A DNA stretch of 64,000 bases, from positions 21,157,287-21,221,286 of the forward strand of contig NC_067195.1 in assembly GCF_000699445.3 (NCBI RefSeq), in the 5' to 3' direction. A program made the position numbers and the translations under genes. This document shows, piece by piece, positions 22,401-28,403 of this stretch. This DNA comes from Schistosoma haematobium. Taxonomy: Eukaryota > Platyhelminthes > Trematoda > Strigeidida > Schistosomatidae. The notes under the pieces were generated by a model. The model did not search any database. It was not told the origin of the DNA and saw only the letters and a program-made list of their open reading frames with translations. Each line of letters begins with the position of its first letter. Within the stretch, counting starts at the first letter, position 1.

Positions 22401-22834
22401 TCGATATTGCCAATAGGTTAAGGAGACATAAAATGCTAGCTAGCATTGGATCCTAGGATGCGCATTCCGCCATATTTGTGACTCGTCAGTCAGATGTATC
22501 TTCTTCCCGGAGTTGACTTTTGATCACGAGACTCGGACCCAGTACCGTTACTCTGAATGTTATCGCGTTATACACTTAACTACCGGGTCATTCTAGAACG
22601 AAATGCGCACTCTGCATTCCACTGCTAGCTACCATTCACCTCTACTTAAAAATTCATTTCTTATTTTTCACATATTATTCATCATAAATTTTTTTCCAGA
22701 TCAATCAGTCTGCGTTCGCGTTTATGAAAACATTACCTATTGAAATGGTTACTTGTGACTATTTCATTCATTCCCTTATCTGTGGACATTTAGTTAACCC
22801 AAAATCTTCTCCGTATTTTTCACCGATAGTATGA
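2157..22834 (+). CDS. 53BP1-like DNA damage response protein (14 exons, 5' partial)
   Basis: Fourteen exons joined in consistent phase encode 781 residues to a TGA at 22832-22834: 2157-2255, 3305-3443, 4309-4390, 6457-6593, 8844-8925, 9713-9800, 12411-12529, 13375-13534, 14290-14433, 15040-15274, 16708-16869, 19501-19921, 20707-21049, 22700-22834. Every intron has GT and AG ends. Visible residues 1-152 are Ser/Thr-rich, about 153-265 form a tandem Tudor domain, about 303-315 match the 53BP1 UDR motif (VSLSNLV then KRK), 330-465 are a basic linker, and about 467-780 form tandem BRCT repeats. In animals 53BP1 is a chromatin-bound scaffold that reads H4K20 methylation and H2A ubiquitin at double-strand breaks and favours end joining over resection. 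The order Tudor-UDR-BRCT is diagnostic. I see no start codon; the N-terminus lies upstream of the window. Introns range from 0.6 to 2.6 kb and carry mobile DNA. Confidence 0.92.
2256..3304 (+). other. Intron 1 (visible) of the 53BP1-like gene
   Basis: AT-rich intron. 2545-2625 has a weak tRNA-like pattern (CTGGTTAAAGCGTTCGACTT, then GCAGGTTCC) that may be an old tRNA-derived repeat. A short TA run lies at 2683-2698. Nothing else recognised. Confidence 0.6.
3305..3443 (+). CDS. 53BP1-like gene, visible exon 2
   Basis: Acceptor TTTTAAAG and donor GTAAGT. It encodes RIRELKDKQGCESS, then a Ser/Leu-rich stretch ending NNKSAH, and leaves one base for the next codon. The next exon supplies the two missing bases (GAT). 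Disordered, no domain. Confidence 0.65.
3835..4020 (-). mobile_element. Relic 3' tail of a non-LTR retrotransposon
   Basis: The reverse complement follows, base by base with many changes, the C-terminal tail seen intact at 30640-30840 (from GGTTGGAAGAAAGTTAGG through the region encoding WLETRGDMAQNRSQW). It is short, old, and antisense to the host gene, within an intron. Confidence 0.65.
4309..4390 (+). CDS. 53BP1-like gene, visible exon 3
   Basis: Acceptor TTACAACAG, donor GTAAGA. It encodes a short acidic, Ser/Thr-rich stretch (SETPSEDTTNESFHYP) and ends in phase 2. An internal GTAAGT at 4338 is read through as coding, because the frame stays open and joins correctly downstream. Confidence 0.65.
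4740..4995 (-). repeat. Dispersed repeat, inverted relative to the copy at 47640-48130
   Basis: The segment holding GTTGTTTACGAAATTGAGAG and the neighbouring GGAAAACCCTGATTC matches the reverse complement of 47890-48090. It is more GC-rich than the intron around it. Short reading frames are present but continue on neither strand into a known domain. It is probably part of an unidentified mobile element. Confidence 0.75.
5205..5395 (-). mobile_element. Relic 3' tail of a non-LTR retrotransposon
   Basis: The reverse complement begins TTGGAAGAAAGTTAGGGG and follows the tail of the element at 30640-30840, with frameshifts and stops. It is the second such antisense relic in this intron (visible intron 3). 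Confidence 0.7.
5400..6456 (+). other. Rest of visible intron 3, possible old tRNA-derived repeat
   Basis: Mostly plain AT-rich intron. 5950-6060 has a tRNA-like start (GGTGGCTTGGTGATTAAACT) without a clear B box. Nothing else recognised. Confidence 0.35.
6457..6593 (+). CDS. 53BP1-like gene, visible exon 4 (Thr-rich, acidic)
   Basis: Acceptor TTTCTCTAG, donor GTGTGT. It encodes 45 residues rich in Thr, Ser and Glu (for example AITETEDITLTLSESTP). It ends in phase 1, matching the Tudor exon, which supplies GC to form Gly. Fixing this junction links the disordered part to the Tudor domain. Confidence 0.75.
6594..8843 (+). other. Visible intron 4 of the 53BP1-like gene
   Basis: A 2.25-kb intron. 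The first half is featureless, with a TA run near 6762-6776. From about 7690 to 8550 the sequence is T-rich on the + strand. Its complement has fairly long open stretches (for example 8253-8462 and 8351-8548) without recognisable motifs. This may be a decayed element but cannot be assigned. Confidence 0.4.
8844..8925 (+). CDS. 53BP1-like gene, Tudor 1, first half
   Basis: It begins after AACATAG and reads EQWVYGKWKTEKNYYAGKIY in phase with the previous exon. This matches the first two strands of 53BP1 Tudor 1: hydrophobic, then KW, then a YY/YFY-type turn, then GKI. The Trp corresponding to human W1495 and the Tyr corresponding to Y1502 are present. In a gap-free alignment the position of Y1500 is Asn. 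It ends TCC AG before GTAAAA (phase 2). Confidence 0.9.
9713..9800 (+). CDS. 53BP1-like gene, Tudor 1, second half
   Basis: Acceptor TTTCATACAG, donor GTTAGT. It reads CFVIFEDGTRARIKQSDLVA and then VYLLPVGAE. It matches human Tudor 1 strands 3-5, where FDDGY becomes FEDGT. The acidic cage residue (human D1521) is kept, while the cage Tyr Y1523 is replaced by Thr. It ends in phase 0. Confidence 0.9.
10155..10205. repeat. Perfect 19-bp inverted repeat (hairpin)
   Basis: The left arm TTTTGATGGAGTTTTGTTC (10155-10173) and the right arm GAACAAAACTCCATCAAAA (10187-10205) are exact reverse complements separated by 13 bases. RNA from either strand would form a strong hairpin. It lies just before a retrotransposon relic. 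It could mark a small inverted-repeat element or a foldback formed during insertion. Confidence 0.9.
10248..10385 (+). mobile_element. Relic of a non-LTR retrotransposon endonuclease region
   Basis: The nucleotide sequence follows 28905-29040, the end of the endonuclease domain in the 28.4-kb element. The string encoding an ID-H-type motif (ATAGACCATA at 10291) is shared, as is CAGTCATCG just after it. The reading frame is broken. No further part of the element is visible nearby. Confidence 0.65.
11785..11945 (+). repeat. tRNA-derived short repeat with hammerhead-like segment (Sm-alpha type)
   Basis: The start is tRNA-like (GTGGCTTAGTAATCTGGAGG) with a B box, AGGTTCGATCC, at about 11839-11850. 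It is followed by CACTGTTGAAGAGTCACATG and CTAGAACGAAG, then CCAGTGCCTTCTGG. This order matches schistosome Sm-alpha SINEs, whose 3' half encodes a hammerhead ribozyme (CUGANGA, stem, GAAA). Here the core is degenerate: GAAG stands in place of GAAA. Confidence 0.7.
12411..12529 (+). CDS. 53BP1-like gene, Tudor 2
   Basis: Acceptor TTCATCATAG, donor GTAAGT. It begins VSAELKDDNEYWGDCVIQAH and continues with SDSERPYKVFCRTTNEAY. It matches the second Tudor fold of 53BP1 (V-A-L-pattern, then acidic, then Y-x-G/A-x-V). It ends in phase 2. Confidence 0.88.
12530..13374 (+). other. Visible intron 7 of the 53BP1-like gene
   Basis: AT-rich intron; I see nothing recognisable in it. Confidence 0.6.
13375..13534 (+). 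CDS. 53BP1-like gene, end of Tudor and linker
   Basis: Acceptor TTCATTTAG, donor GTAAAA. It completes the Tudor fold (LRRGQVSIHESEVDNLKKR) and continues into a polar linker ending ITKICASPE. It ends in phase 0. A (TA)n tract begins 70 bp downstream in the intron. Confidence 0.85.
13604..13685. repeat. (TA)n microsatellite, about 82 bp
   Basis: An uninterrupted alternating TA tract in the intron after the exon ending at 13534. It is likely length-variable between individuals and self-complementary. Confidence 0.98.
13851..13995 (+). repeat. tRNA-derived short repeat (SINE-like)
   Basis: GCGTTGGCTCAGTGGTTAAG (A-box-like) is followed, about 35 bp later, by AGTTTCGAACTCC (B-box-like). The tail then ends near TAAATTGGATAAAA. 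It lies in an intron in + orientation. It cannot be a functional tRNA, as no cloverleaf closes. Confidence 0.6.
14290..14433 (+). CDS. 53BP1-like gene, UDR (ubiquitinated nucleosome reader) exon
   Basis: It starts after TTTATAAAG with VSLSNLVFDKRKSRPK, followed by WITPIKQLTTVKKDTDDQ. The first 12 residues align with the UDR of human 53BP1, where L1619, N1621, L1622, V1623, K1626, R1627 and K1628 are retained and I1617 is Val. In vertebrates this short motif reads H2A ubiquitinated at K13/K15. It ends CTT before GTAAGT, phase 0. Confidence 0.9.
14434..15039 (+). other. Visible intron 9 of the 53BP1-like gene
   Basis: AT-rich intron, nothing recognisable. The open frame that begins at about 14930 is the upstream extension of the next exon in another frame and is not used. 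Confidence 0.6.
15040..15274 (+). CDS. 53BP1-like gene, basic linker exon
   Basis: Acceptor CCATTTTAG, donor GTATGT. It encodes a strongly basic, Ser-rich stretch (TLSSHLRKRYRNHFKRKLQT, later NRSRNRSDSSTGRSSSAKKQ), then DLFSDDENLL. It probably contains nuclear-localisation signals, as the equivalent linker of 53BP1 does. It ends in phase 1. Confidence 0.85.
15275..16707 (+). other. Visible intron 10 of the 53BP1-like gene, with a GC-richer insert
   Basis: The part from about 15480 to 16060 is richer in GC than its flanks. It contains a 7-bp inverted repeat around 15622-15645 (AAGTCCA and TGGACTT) and an antisense RING-like open frame (listed separately). It may be an inserted element or a captured gene fragment. 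The remainder is plain intron. Confidence 0.5.
15846..16031 (-). pseudogene. Antisense RING-finger-like exon or gene fragment
   Basis: On the - strand, directly after TTGGTAG (a possible splice acceptor), a 61-codon frame runs to TAG. It contains KFCVKCQGVCDTVMTLGCGR followed by FLPCANC and IREQCTYR. The spacing C-x2-C, then GCGRFLPC-x2-C, then a late C resembles the C-terminal RING of mind-bomb or IAP-type ubiquitin ligases, in which CGH replaces CGR and the end is C-P-x-C. The usual His is Arg and the last Cys is missing, so a folded zinc site is doubtful. It lies inside an intron of the + strand gene. It could be a decayed gene copy carried by an element, or a true last exon of an overlapping gene. 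Confidence 0.4.
16708..16869 (+). CDS. 53BP1-like gene, linker and start of BRCT1
   Basis: Acceptor CTTTTTTAG, donor GTCAGT. The linker SKRMRSSPSPKSRASIG leads into the first BRCT strand, TVFHGWTIILTGGAK. This is equivalent to the TLF-G-x-F-L-L-T strand that opens BRCT1 of 53BP1. It ends in phase 1. Confidence 0.85.
17303..17640 (+). mobile_element. Possible Penelope-like retroelement relic
   Basis: The + strand frame reads YLRNPYFYQKYQTQ and then KIKVKLPLMGCSIEK. This resembles the segment after the RT domain of Penelope-like elements, in which a long helix is followed by an L-P-F/L-M/K-G motif. Later codons continue in shifted frames (KAFLCSQYTNILKVVSCL). It is short and degenerate, so the assignment is tentative. 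Confidence 0.35.
18770..18960. repeat. GC-richer segment with a 9-bp hairpin
   Basis: The segment stands out from the AT-rich intron. It contains TATGCTACT (18904-18912) and its reverse complement AGTAGCATA (18920-18928) with a 7-base loop. It may be the end of an LTR or another element. No coding sequence seen. Confidence 0.4.
19379..19429. repeat. (TA)n microsatellite, about 51 bp
   Basis: An uninterrupted alternating TA tract about 70 bp before the main BRCT1 exon. Confidence 0.97.
19501..19921 (+). CDS. 53BP1-like gene, main BRCT1 exon
   Basis: Acceptor TATTTTGTAG, donor GTAAGC. After LLEQLIIACGGEVALE (helix 1 and strand 2 of BRCT1) it reads CAHFVALVSTDCCRTLKYFQ, then ALATLGSVPLLRIDWLLDSC and NWPLYLL. 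This follows 53BP1 BRCT1 closely (C-x-T-x-K-Y-F, then G-I/V-P, then W-x-x-D-S-C, then N-Y). The Trp of the BRCT signature is present. It ends in phase 2. Confidence 0.93.
19922..20706 (+). other. Visible intron 12 of the 53BP1-like gene
   Basis: AT-rich intron; no feature recognised. The frame open from 20663 is only the upstream extension of the next exon. Confidence 0.6.
20707..21049 (+). CDS. 53BP1-like gene, inter-BRCT linker and first part of BRCT2
   Basis: Acceptor ACATTTTCAG, donor GTAAGT. It begins WWSVPVRYRSPAYQ. BRCT2 starts at NYRLVAIVTNDLKVFGPGWL and continues to KVNFVLVDKNH. The inter-repeat linker is shorter than in vertebrates. It ends in phase 0. Confidence 0.9.
21050..22699 (+). 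other. Visible intron 13 of the 53BP1-like gene
   Basis: Mostly plain AT-rich intron. At about 22480-22600 a GC-richer stretch reads, on the - strand, like a tRNA-derived repeat (CCGGTAGTTAAGTGTATAAC, then GGGTCCGAGTCTC). Nothing else recognised. Confidence 0.45.
22700..22834 (+). CDS. 53BP1-like gene, last exon (end of BRCT2)
   Basis: Acceptor TTTTTTTCCAG. It reads INQSAFAFMKTLPIEMVTCD, then YFIHSLICGHLVNPKSSPYF and SPIV, then TGA. It corresponds to the final helix of 53BP1 BRCT2 (VVS-x-W-V-I-x-C-L-I-x-G). The signature Trp is replaced by Tyr. The downstream sequence is AT-rich, with possible AATAAA signals near 23204 and 23241. Confidence 0.9.
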   Translation: MNQSAFAFMKTLPIEMVTCDYFIHSLICGHLVNPKSSPYFSPIV

Positions 22835-24747
22835 GCATCTATTTAAATTATAATATGTGTAACAATTAAGTTCCATAATTCTCCTCTTTTATTACTTCCT
22901 TTCTCTTCAAAAGCACTCGCTAATCATCCAGTTAAAATCAATTTTATTGGTGTTACAATTAATTATCATTAATTTTGTTCAGATTTTATTGAATTGTTTA
23001 ATTTTTAGTCACTTCAATTTTAGAGTTTAACATGTTACATAATTTAACCATATAAAAGTATATTGGTTGTGGTTATGAATTTTTATTCAAAACACTTTCA
23101 GATGTTGTCACAACAAAAGTAAATTTAACTACCCACTTATTTTAACCTTTTGTTAAATCTGAACACACGTCTATTCGCGATAAATCACGTAAATTAAAAC
23201 AAATAAACAGTGTACACACGCATTAATCCACCTTTTCTAAAATAAACACAATAGACTTTAATTTTTGTTCCCTCTTTATTTGATCTTATCAAAATAGATA
23301 GTGTGTTATACTTGATTCATTGTAATCACAATATACCATTTATCCAAAGATTTACTGTAATACGAAATTGCTAAAGGTTTTCTAGAACATATTTTTTCTT
23401 ATCTTTTATCATAGTTTTATAATCCCGTGACAATGATGATATTCTCTTGTGCAGTTTAATTCAGGTCATTTATAATGATATTTAAATTACAATTTATTGC
23501 TACAAAAAGAATAGTAAATTGTTTTAATTGTATATATCCGTCCCTTTCCTGGTTTTTCCGTCGAGGGGGCTCACTGGCCATCCCTAATTGCATAAGTAAT
23601 TTCAAATCTGGCACTGTTTTCGTGAACAACAGACGTTAAAGAACAAAGTGATAGGGTGTGCCAATCAGACATGTAAATTCAAAGCTAACTTAGTAGTCAG
23701 AGATTTTGACTTGTGTATGTTATTGGTCAAGATTTGGCATAATGATCCGAGTGAGATAAGTATACACTATAAGTTGAAAACCTGGCTTATCTTTCTGAGT
23801 TTCAAATCTATATTAATGAATAACTTTGTGCATAAATCGTAATTCGGGTCAGCCGATAAAAGTTTTCTGCTCATTCTTGGCTTTCTCACTCAAGTAGTGT
23901 ATAGGAAGCGTGTATGTTAGTATCAGACTCGAACGACTGCCTCATTTTGCTTCAAGTCTTATCTTTTTCTCTAAATAGTTAGAAACTTGCATATAAGCAG
24001 TCAATCCAGAATATTATTATTTCCTACCACTCATTTGATTACGACGATGATCACTTAAAACTAGTGATTAATGCTCTCTTGTTTTCCAGTATTACCACAA
24101 TTAATGTCGATTCGTGTTGGGAACCATTCAAATTGTTTATTTACCAGTTTCACACTTGTCGATAAATGGAAAATATTCATTATCTCATAAATAAAAGTGG
24201 TTGTGTCGAAGTTTATGAGTGAGTAGTGTTAATATTAAACTTGGGGTAGCAGGCGAACATAGTAAATTAGTTACCGAGGTTGTAAAAGTCATTGACCAAG
24301 AAGGTTGTGACATACGTTTCGTTTGTCCAACAATCACCGACAAAAGATGTTGGCTGATAAACTTTAAATTTATCGGAACTGATCATTGATCATATTGCAT
24401 TCATTTGCTAGTCATCTACCTACTTAGCCACTAACTAAAACTTATTTATCTTGTAAAATAATTACACCAGATGAACAACTATTATATTATTCTAGATTTA
24501 ATGTGAGAAATCAAATAACGCCGGTGACAACTATGTTTTATTTATCTTATAGATATATTTTTAGTATCAGCAGGAGAGAAACATTTGTTTTCGGTTTCTT
24601 GACTGTTGCCTACATTCATCCGACACTCAACAATATTTACGCTTAAAACATTATCAATTTAACATTCATTTGCAGTTAAAAAACTTAAAATTCATTTTAT
24701 GTTAGAATATTACCAGTTTGGAGTGTTTTTTGTTAAACATCAATTCA
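22835..24747. other. AT-rich intergenic stretch
   Basis: It follows the stop codon of the 53BP1-like gene, so its first few hundred bases are probably 3' UTR. No coding region, RNA gene or element recognised. An open frame at 23648-23842 shows no family resemblance. Confidence 0.5.
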
Positions 24748-24928
24748 TTAAATATTGCCATCACTTATTCCAATTCCTGGTGTTAATTGTTGATTTATGC
24801 TTTGTTTTAATTCAGCATTTTCACTTTCTAACATCTCCACCTTTTGTTTTAATTCTGAAATTTCTACTTTCATTGCTTCAACATCTGAAGGATCTGGACT
24901 TTCTGCTTGTAGGTGCTTCTTCATAAAT
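24748..24928 (-). CDS. Coiled-coil terminal exon of an unidentified - strand gene
   Basis: On the - strand, after CTTTGCTTTACAG, the sequence reads FMKKHLQAESPDPSDVEAMK, then VEISELKQKVEMLESENAEL, then KQSINQQ and a short tail to TAA. Heptad leucines and methionines (EISELKQKVEMLESENAELK) predict a short leucine zipper. The acceptor and stop make it look like a last exon beginning in phase 2. The pattern HL, then VE-x-x-K-x-x-I-x-E-L, then LE-x-EN-x-x-LK is reminiscent of the TSC22-domain leucine zipper, but without the canonical TSC-box residues, so this is only a suggestion. The partner exon upstream on the - strand was not found. It could encode any coiled-coil protein. Confidence 0.5.
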
Positions 24929-27900
24929 CTGTAAAGCAAAGGAATAGGAGACTCATCTTTATGATACGCGCATGTTTTGTATGTATTAGATAGTTGGAGA
25001 TAATCTGTTATGTTATGTCTGACACTTATATGACTCCGGAACGCTTAACTGGTTAGTGCTTTGTACTGAGACCTCAAACTCAAATATGCGTGGTGAAAAG
25101 CAAAGACTGGTAATAAGGATTTACTTGACTCCCAAAATAAATCGAAATGATAAATGAGTACGCCACTTTCTATACGATTCACTTAGTCATGTTTGTATGT
25201 TTTCAAATGAGGAATATTTAACACCACTTAATTAATAACCTACTATGTGAGCATATATTGCCAACATCATACAATTAAGCATCCCTTCTCAAAACATGAT
25301 TACATGTCACAGAATAATGGGAAAAAATATATTTCATCTGCACTCCAATTGATTAATTCATTGTTTGCCATATCACCTCTTCCATTAAATGTTGTGAGAT
25401 CCTTCTTTGCTAACGTTGACGAAATATTGGTAGCCTTGACTTATTTAGTATATACTCCTGTTTTTATGGAAATCATTCTTCTGTTACGTCTACAGACTGC
25501 ATCTCTACTGGTGAAACTGTATTTGTTGTCGTTTGACTGCTAATTAGGGAAGTATGGAAAACATTTGAATTCTTTTTCTCTTAGTTCTTACCAACGAATC
25601 GAAGGAATTACTTCCAGATTTGGGCAACTACATGGTTTGTCGGCTGACATTATCTTGTACAGTCGAATCCATAGATTTGGTTTTTCATTAGACTATATAA
25701 TACTACTCCTTTTATAATAACAAAACAAACTGTATTTTTGTACGTGGATAGTTCAACCAGTTAAATGATTTTTAGTTTTGAAGTTGTAATCTCAGTGAAT
25801 TTGTATTGTTTTATGGTTTTACCTTACCTGGTTGTAAGAATTGACTTTCTCTCAGTTGCTGGTTATTATTTTAAACGTATGTCATTAAGTCTATTAATTA
25901 CTAAGTGGTATAAACATTAAATAGCATATTTTGATATTTTAATCAATATTTAAGTTCATAATGAATTTTATCATGATAATTAAGTGTCCAACCGTAATGA
26001 CTAGAAATCAAGCCCTCTAACTACTAAACCACCTTCCCAACATTTGTTTGTTACTTTTGACAGATCTTTCATGTATTACAACACCATGACTCCTAAAGAT
26101 TTGATCTATATAATGTTCTATTGATTCCTCTTCATCAAATATTGTGCAGACCTTAGTGATAAATTATACTGGTATTTTACATATAGTCTACACTTCGAAT
26201 CGCTAATAATCTTTAAAGTTGTTTCGTTCACTTAATTTATCTTGCTGCACATCTGCTGTTTGCCAAGTAATAAACACTTCATCCGGATATTTGAATTCAC
26301 GTAACTTGACGGATAACATTCATGATAGACATTACACAGTTAATGGAATACCTATCTCAATGTGTTTTTGATCCAGTCACTGTGAATAAACTGTACACTT
26401 ATAACAAAGACACATTAATCATAAGCGAAATATAGCAATTATATATGGACTATCTTTTTATATACGTTTGTAAAACAGTCTCTAATGTACGATGGACATC
26501 TCATTAGGAATATATTATTACGTTTCACAACATCACTTGATAACATCGTTTCATATGTCTCTTAATAATTTTTACTTTATTTTTCTACATTTGCCTGTTC
26601 CCAATCGACTAATTTCCTTCTAGTTCATTTCTGTCCTCTTTTTACTTTGATTTAATTCATTATGATGTTGAGCAATACAGTAGCGAAATACGGTATCATT
26701 TTACAGCGCATTCAATTTGTTATGTTAAGCCATCTTTCAAAAGCGTTGTTCCAAAACATGATCGCCTGACAAGCTTTTGATGTTACCTTCACCGCTTATT
26801 GAAACCAAAAACTCATTTTTCGTTTTGCGTGTTTTCAAAGATTGTTTATATTGATAGATAATTTTTCTTGGCCATATTTTTGGTTCTCTCAGTTAACTGT
26901 GTCAAAACAAATTAGTGCATAAAGTAGCATACAACGAATATCACTGTGTGGCATATTGAACTATTTTCAACATTTAAAAGCCTTGAAGATTTATATCATA
27001 GTACTAATTATTGGCTACGTATTGCATCACTTATTTCATGTATGTTTATTATGGTAAATTGAGACACCATTTCTCTATTATATTTAATCCTGTTTTGTAT
27101 GGCTTCAATATTTATTAACTTTGGAACTTACAGCGTCATGTGAAATACTATGGGATGGTAATTTTGCAAGGCTTTTCAACCGAATAAATATTAATTTGAT
27201 AGTATGGATTAATTTTAAATTTGGTGTCGATCATGCCGAACCTCTAAAGATTAGTGATTTAAATGCATAGGACTGTCGTGAAATGTATTTAGAAACTAAT
27301 ATATATATATATTACCTCCACATAGATTACTATCTATAGCTAACTGTAAGTACTCGTCTCAAATATTTTGACGAGTCTTAAACATAAGGGGTCGCAGAGT
27401 ATGTAAAAACACCTCAACATCTTCAGATTTATTGACAAAAAATACATTTATGAGTTTATTGGAAACTGAAAACCATTTATCCTGGATCGCAGCAACCAGT
27501 ACACAAGTATAACTTGTTCAGTATACCGATTCTGCAAATCCTGAAAACGAGGTCGAATAGGTTGCTTGAGAAGAAATCTGTGAGCTGACTGGAACTTACA
27601 ATCTTTTATCTTGCTTTATCTCAAAAATCATTTGGCTGTCAAGCCAACCAAATTGTTTAATAAATTAATTGGACACAAGCGAAAGGCGATAAATATTTAA
27701 GATGAAAAGGATGAGGTACGGACGGTACTTGTTAGAAAGAAAAAGCTATACTGAACTCAGTGAATAATTATATTTCTTAATCAATTTAGTTGATTTATCG
27801 ATCTAGCGAATTTTATACACACAAAACTATTGATTGACTATTAGCTCAATCAATGAAAATTTATTGATTGACTAAACAATTAAAACGATATGTACTTTAT

Positions 27901-28093
27901 TACAGTCGGTCCGTAACAACGTAGAACTTTGTACACATGTTCATCAGTTCGAGTCGCCACACCACATTATCACAGAGATCCAGTTGTCGATTCAAATCCC
28001 GTAGTGGTAGAGGCTGGTAAAAGTATAAGCAGTAATCGGAAAGATTAGAGTTTGAAGATGTTATTCAAGGAGTGTAGTCCAGTGAAATAAATT
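24929..28093. other. AT-rich stretch, possible intron of the - strand coiled-coil gene
   Basis: 25030-25140 looks like a tRNA-derived short repeat (CGGAACGCTTAACTGGTTAG near the start). Around 25490-25540 the - strand holds a short open stretch reading TTTNTVSPVEMQSVD before a GTAACA, which could be an exon but has no confirmed partner. The + strand open frame at 25247-25543 has no family resemblance. The rest, including 26000-28000, shows nothing I can identify. Confidence 0.4.
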
Positions 28094-28130
28094 TTGAAAG
28101 GCAAGAAAGATACAAGGGGGATTCAGGAGA

Positions 28131-28403
28131 TTAGAATTTGGGAGAACACAAAGAGTGGATGCACCTGCGCCATTCCAAACGATTTTGAGCCATGTCATTC
28201 AGAGTCTCTAACCGTCGGTTGCTATCATCTCCGGGTCCGCATCCAGGTAGTTTACATCTACCAACATGGCTCAGTCCACTTGTCAGTGACTTCATGGACT
28301 TGTGTCGTGTTTTGGTCTGGCCACACGTAGCTTCCAACCTACTCCTATACCATTGAACATCGCACGTCGAGGCAGTCAGTGGTTGGCATCCCACTGTGGT
28401 CAT
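28131..28403 (-). mobile_element. 3' tail fragment of a non-LTR retrotransposon
   Basis: The - strand frame contains KSMKSLTSGLSHVGRCKLPG and RRLETLNDMAQNRLEWRRCI. These are homologous to the last ~60 residues of the family seen in + orientation at 30640-30845. It sits head-on against the + strand element that follows. No RT or endonuclease part is attached. Confidence 0.85.
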
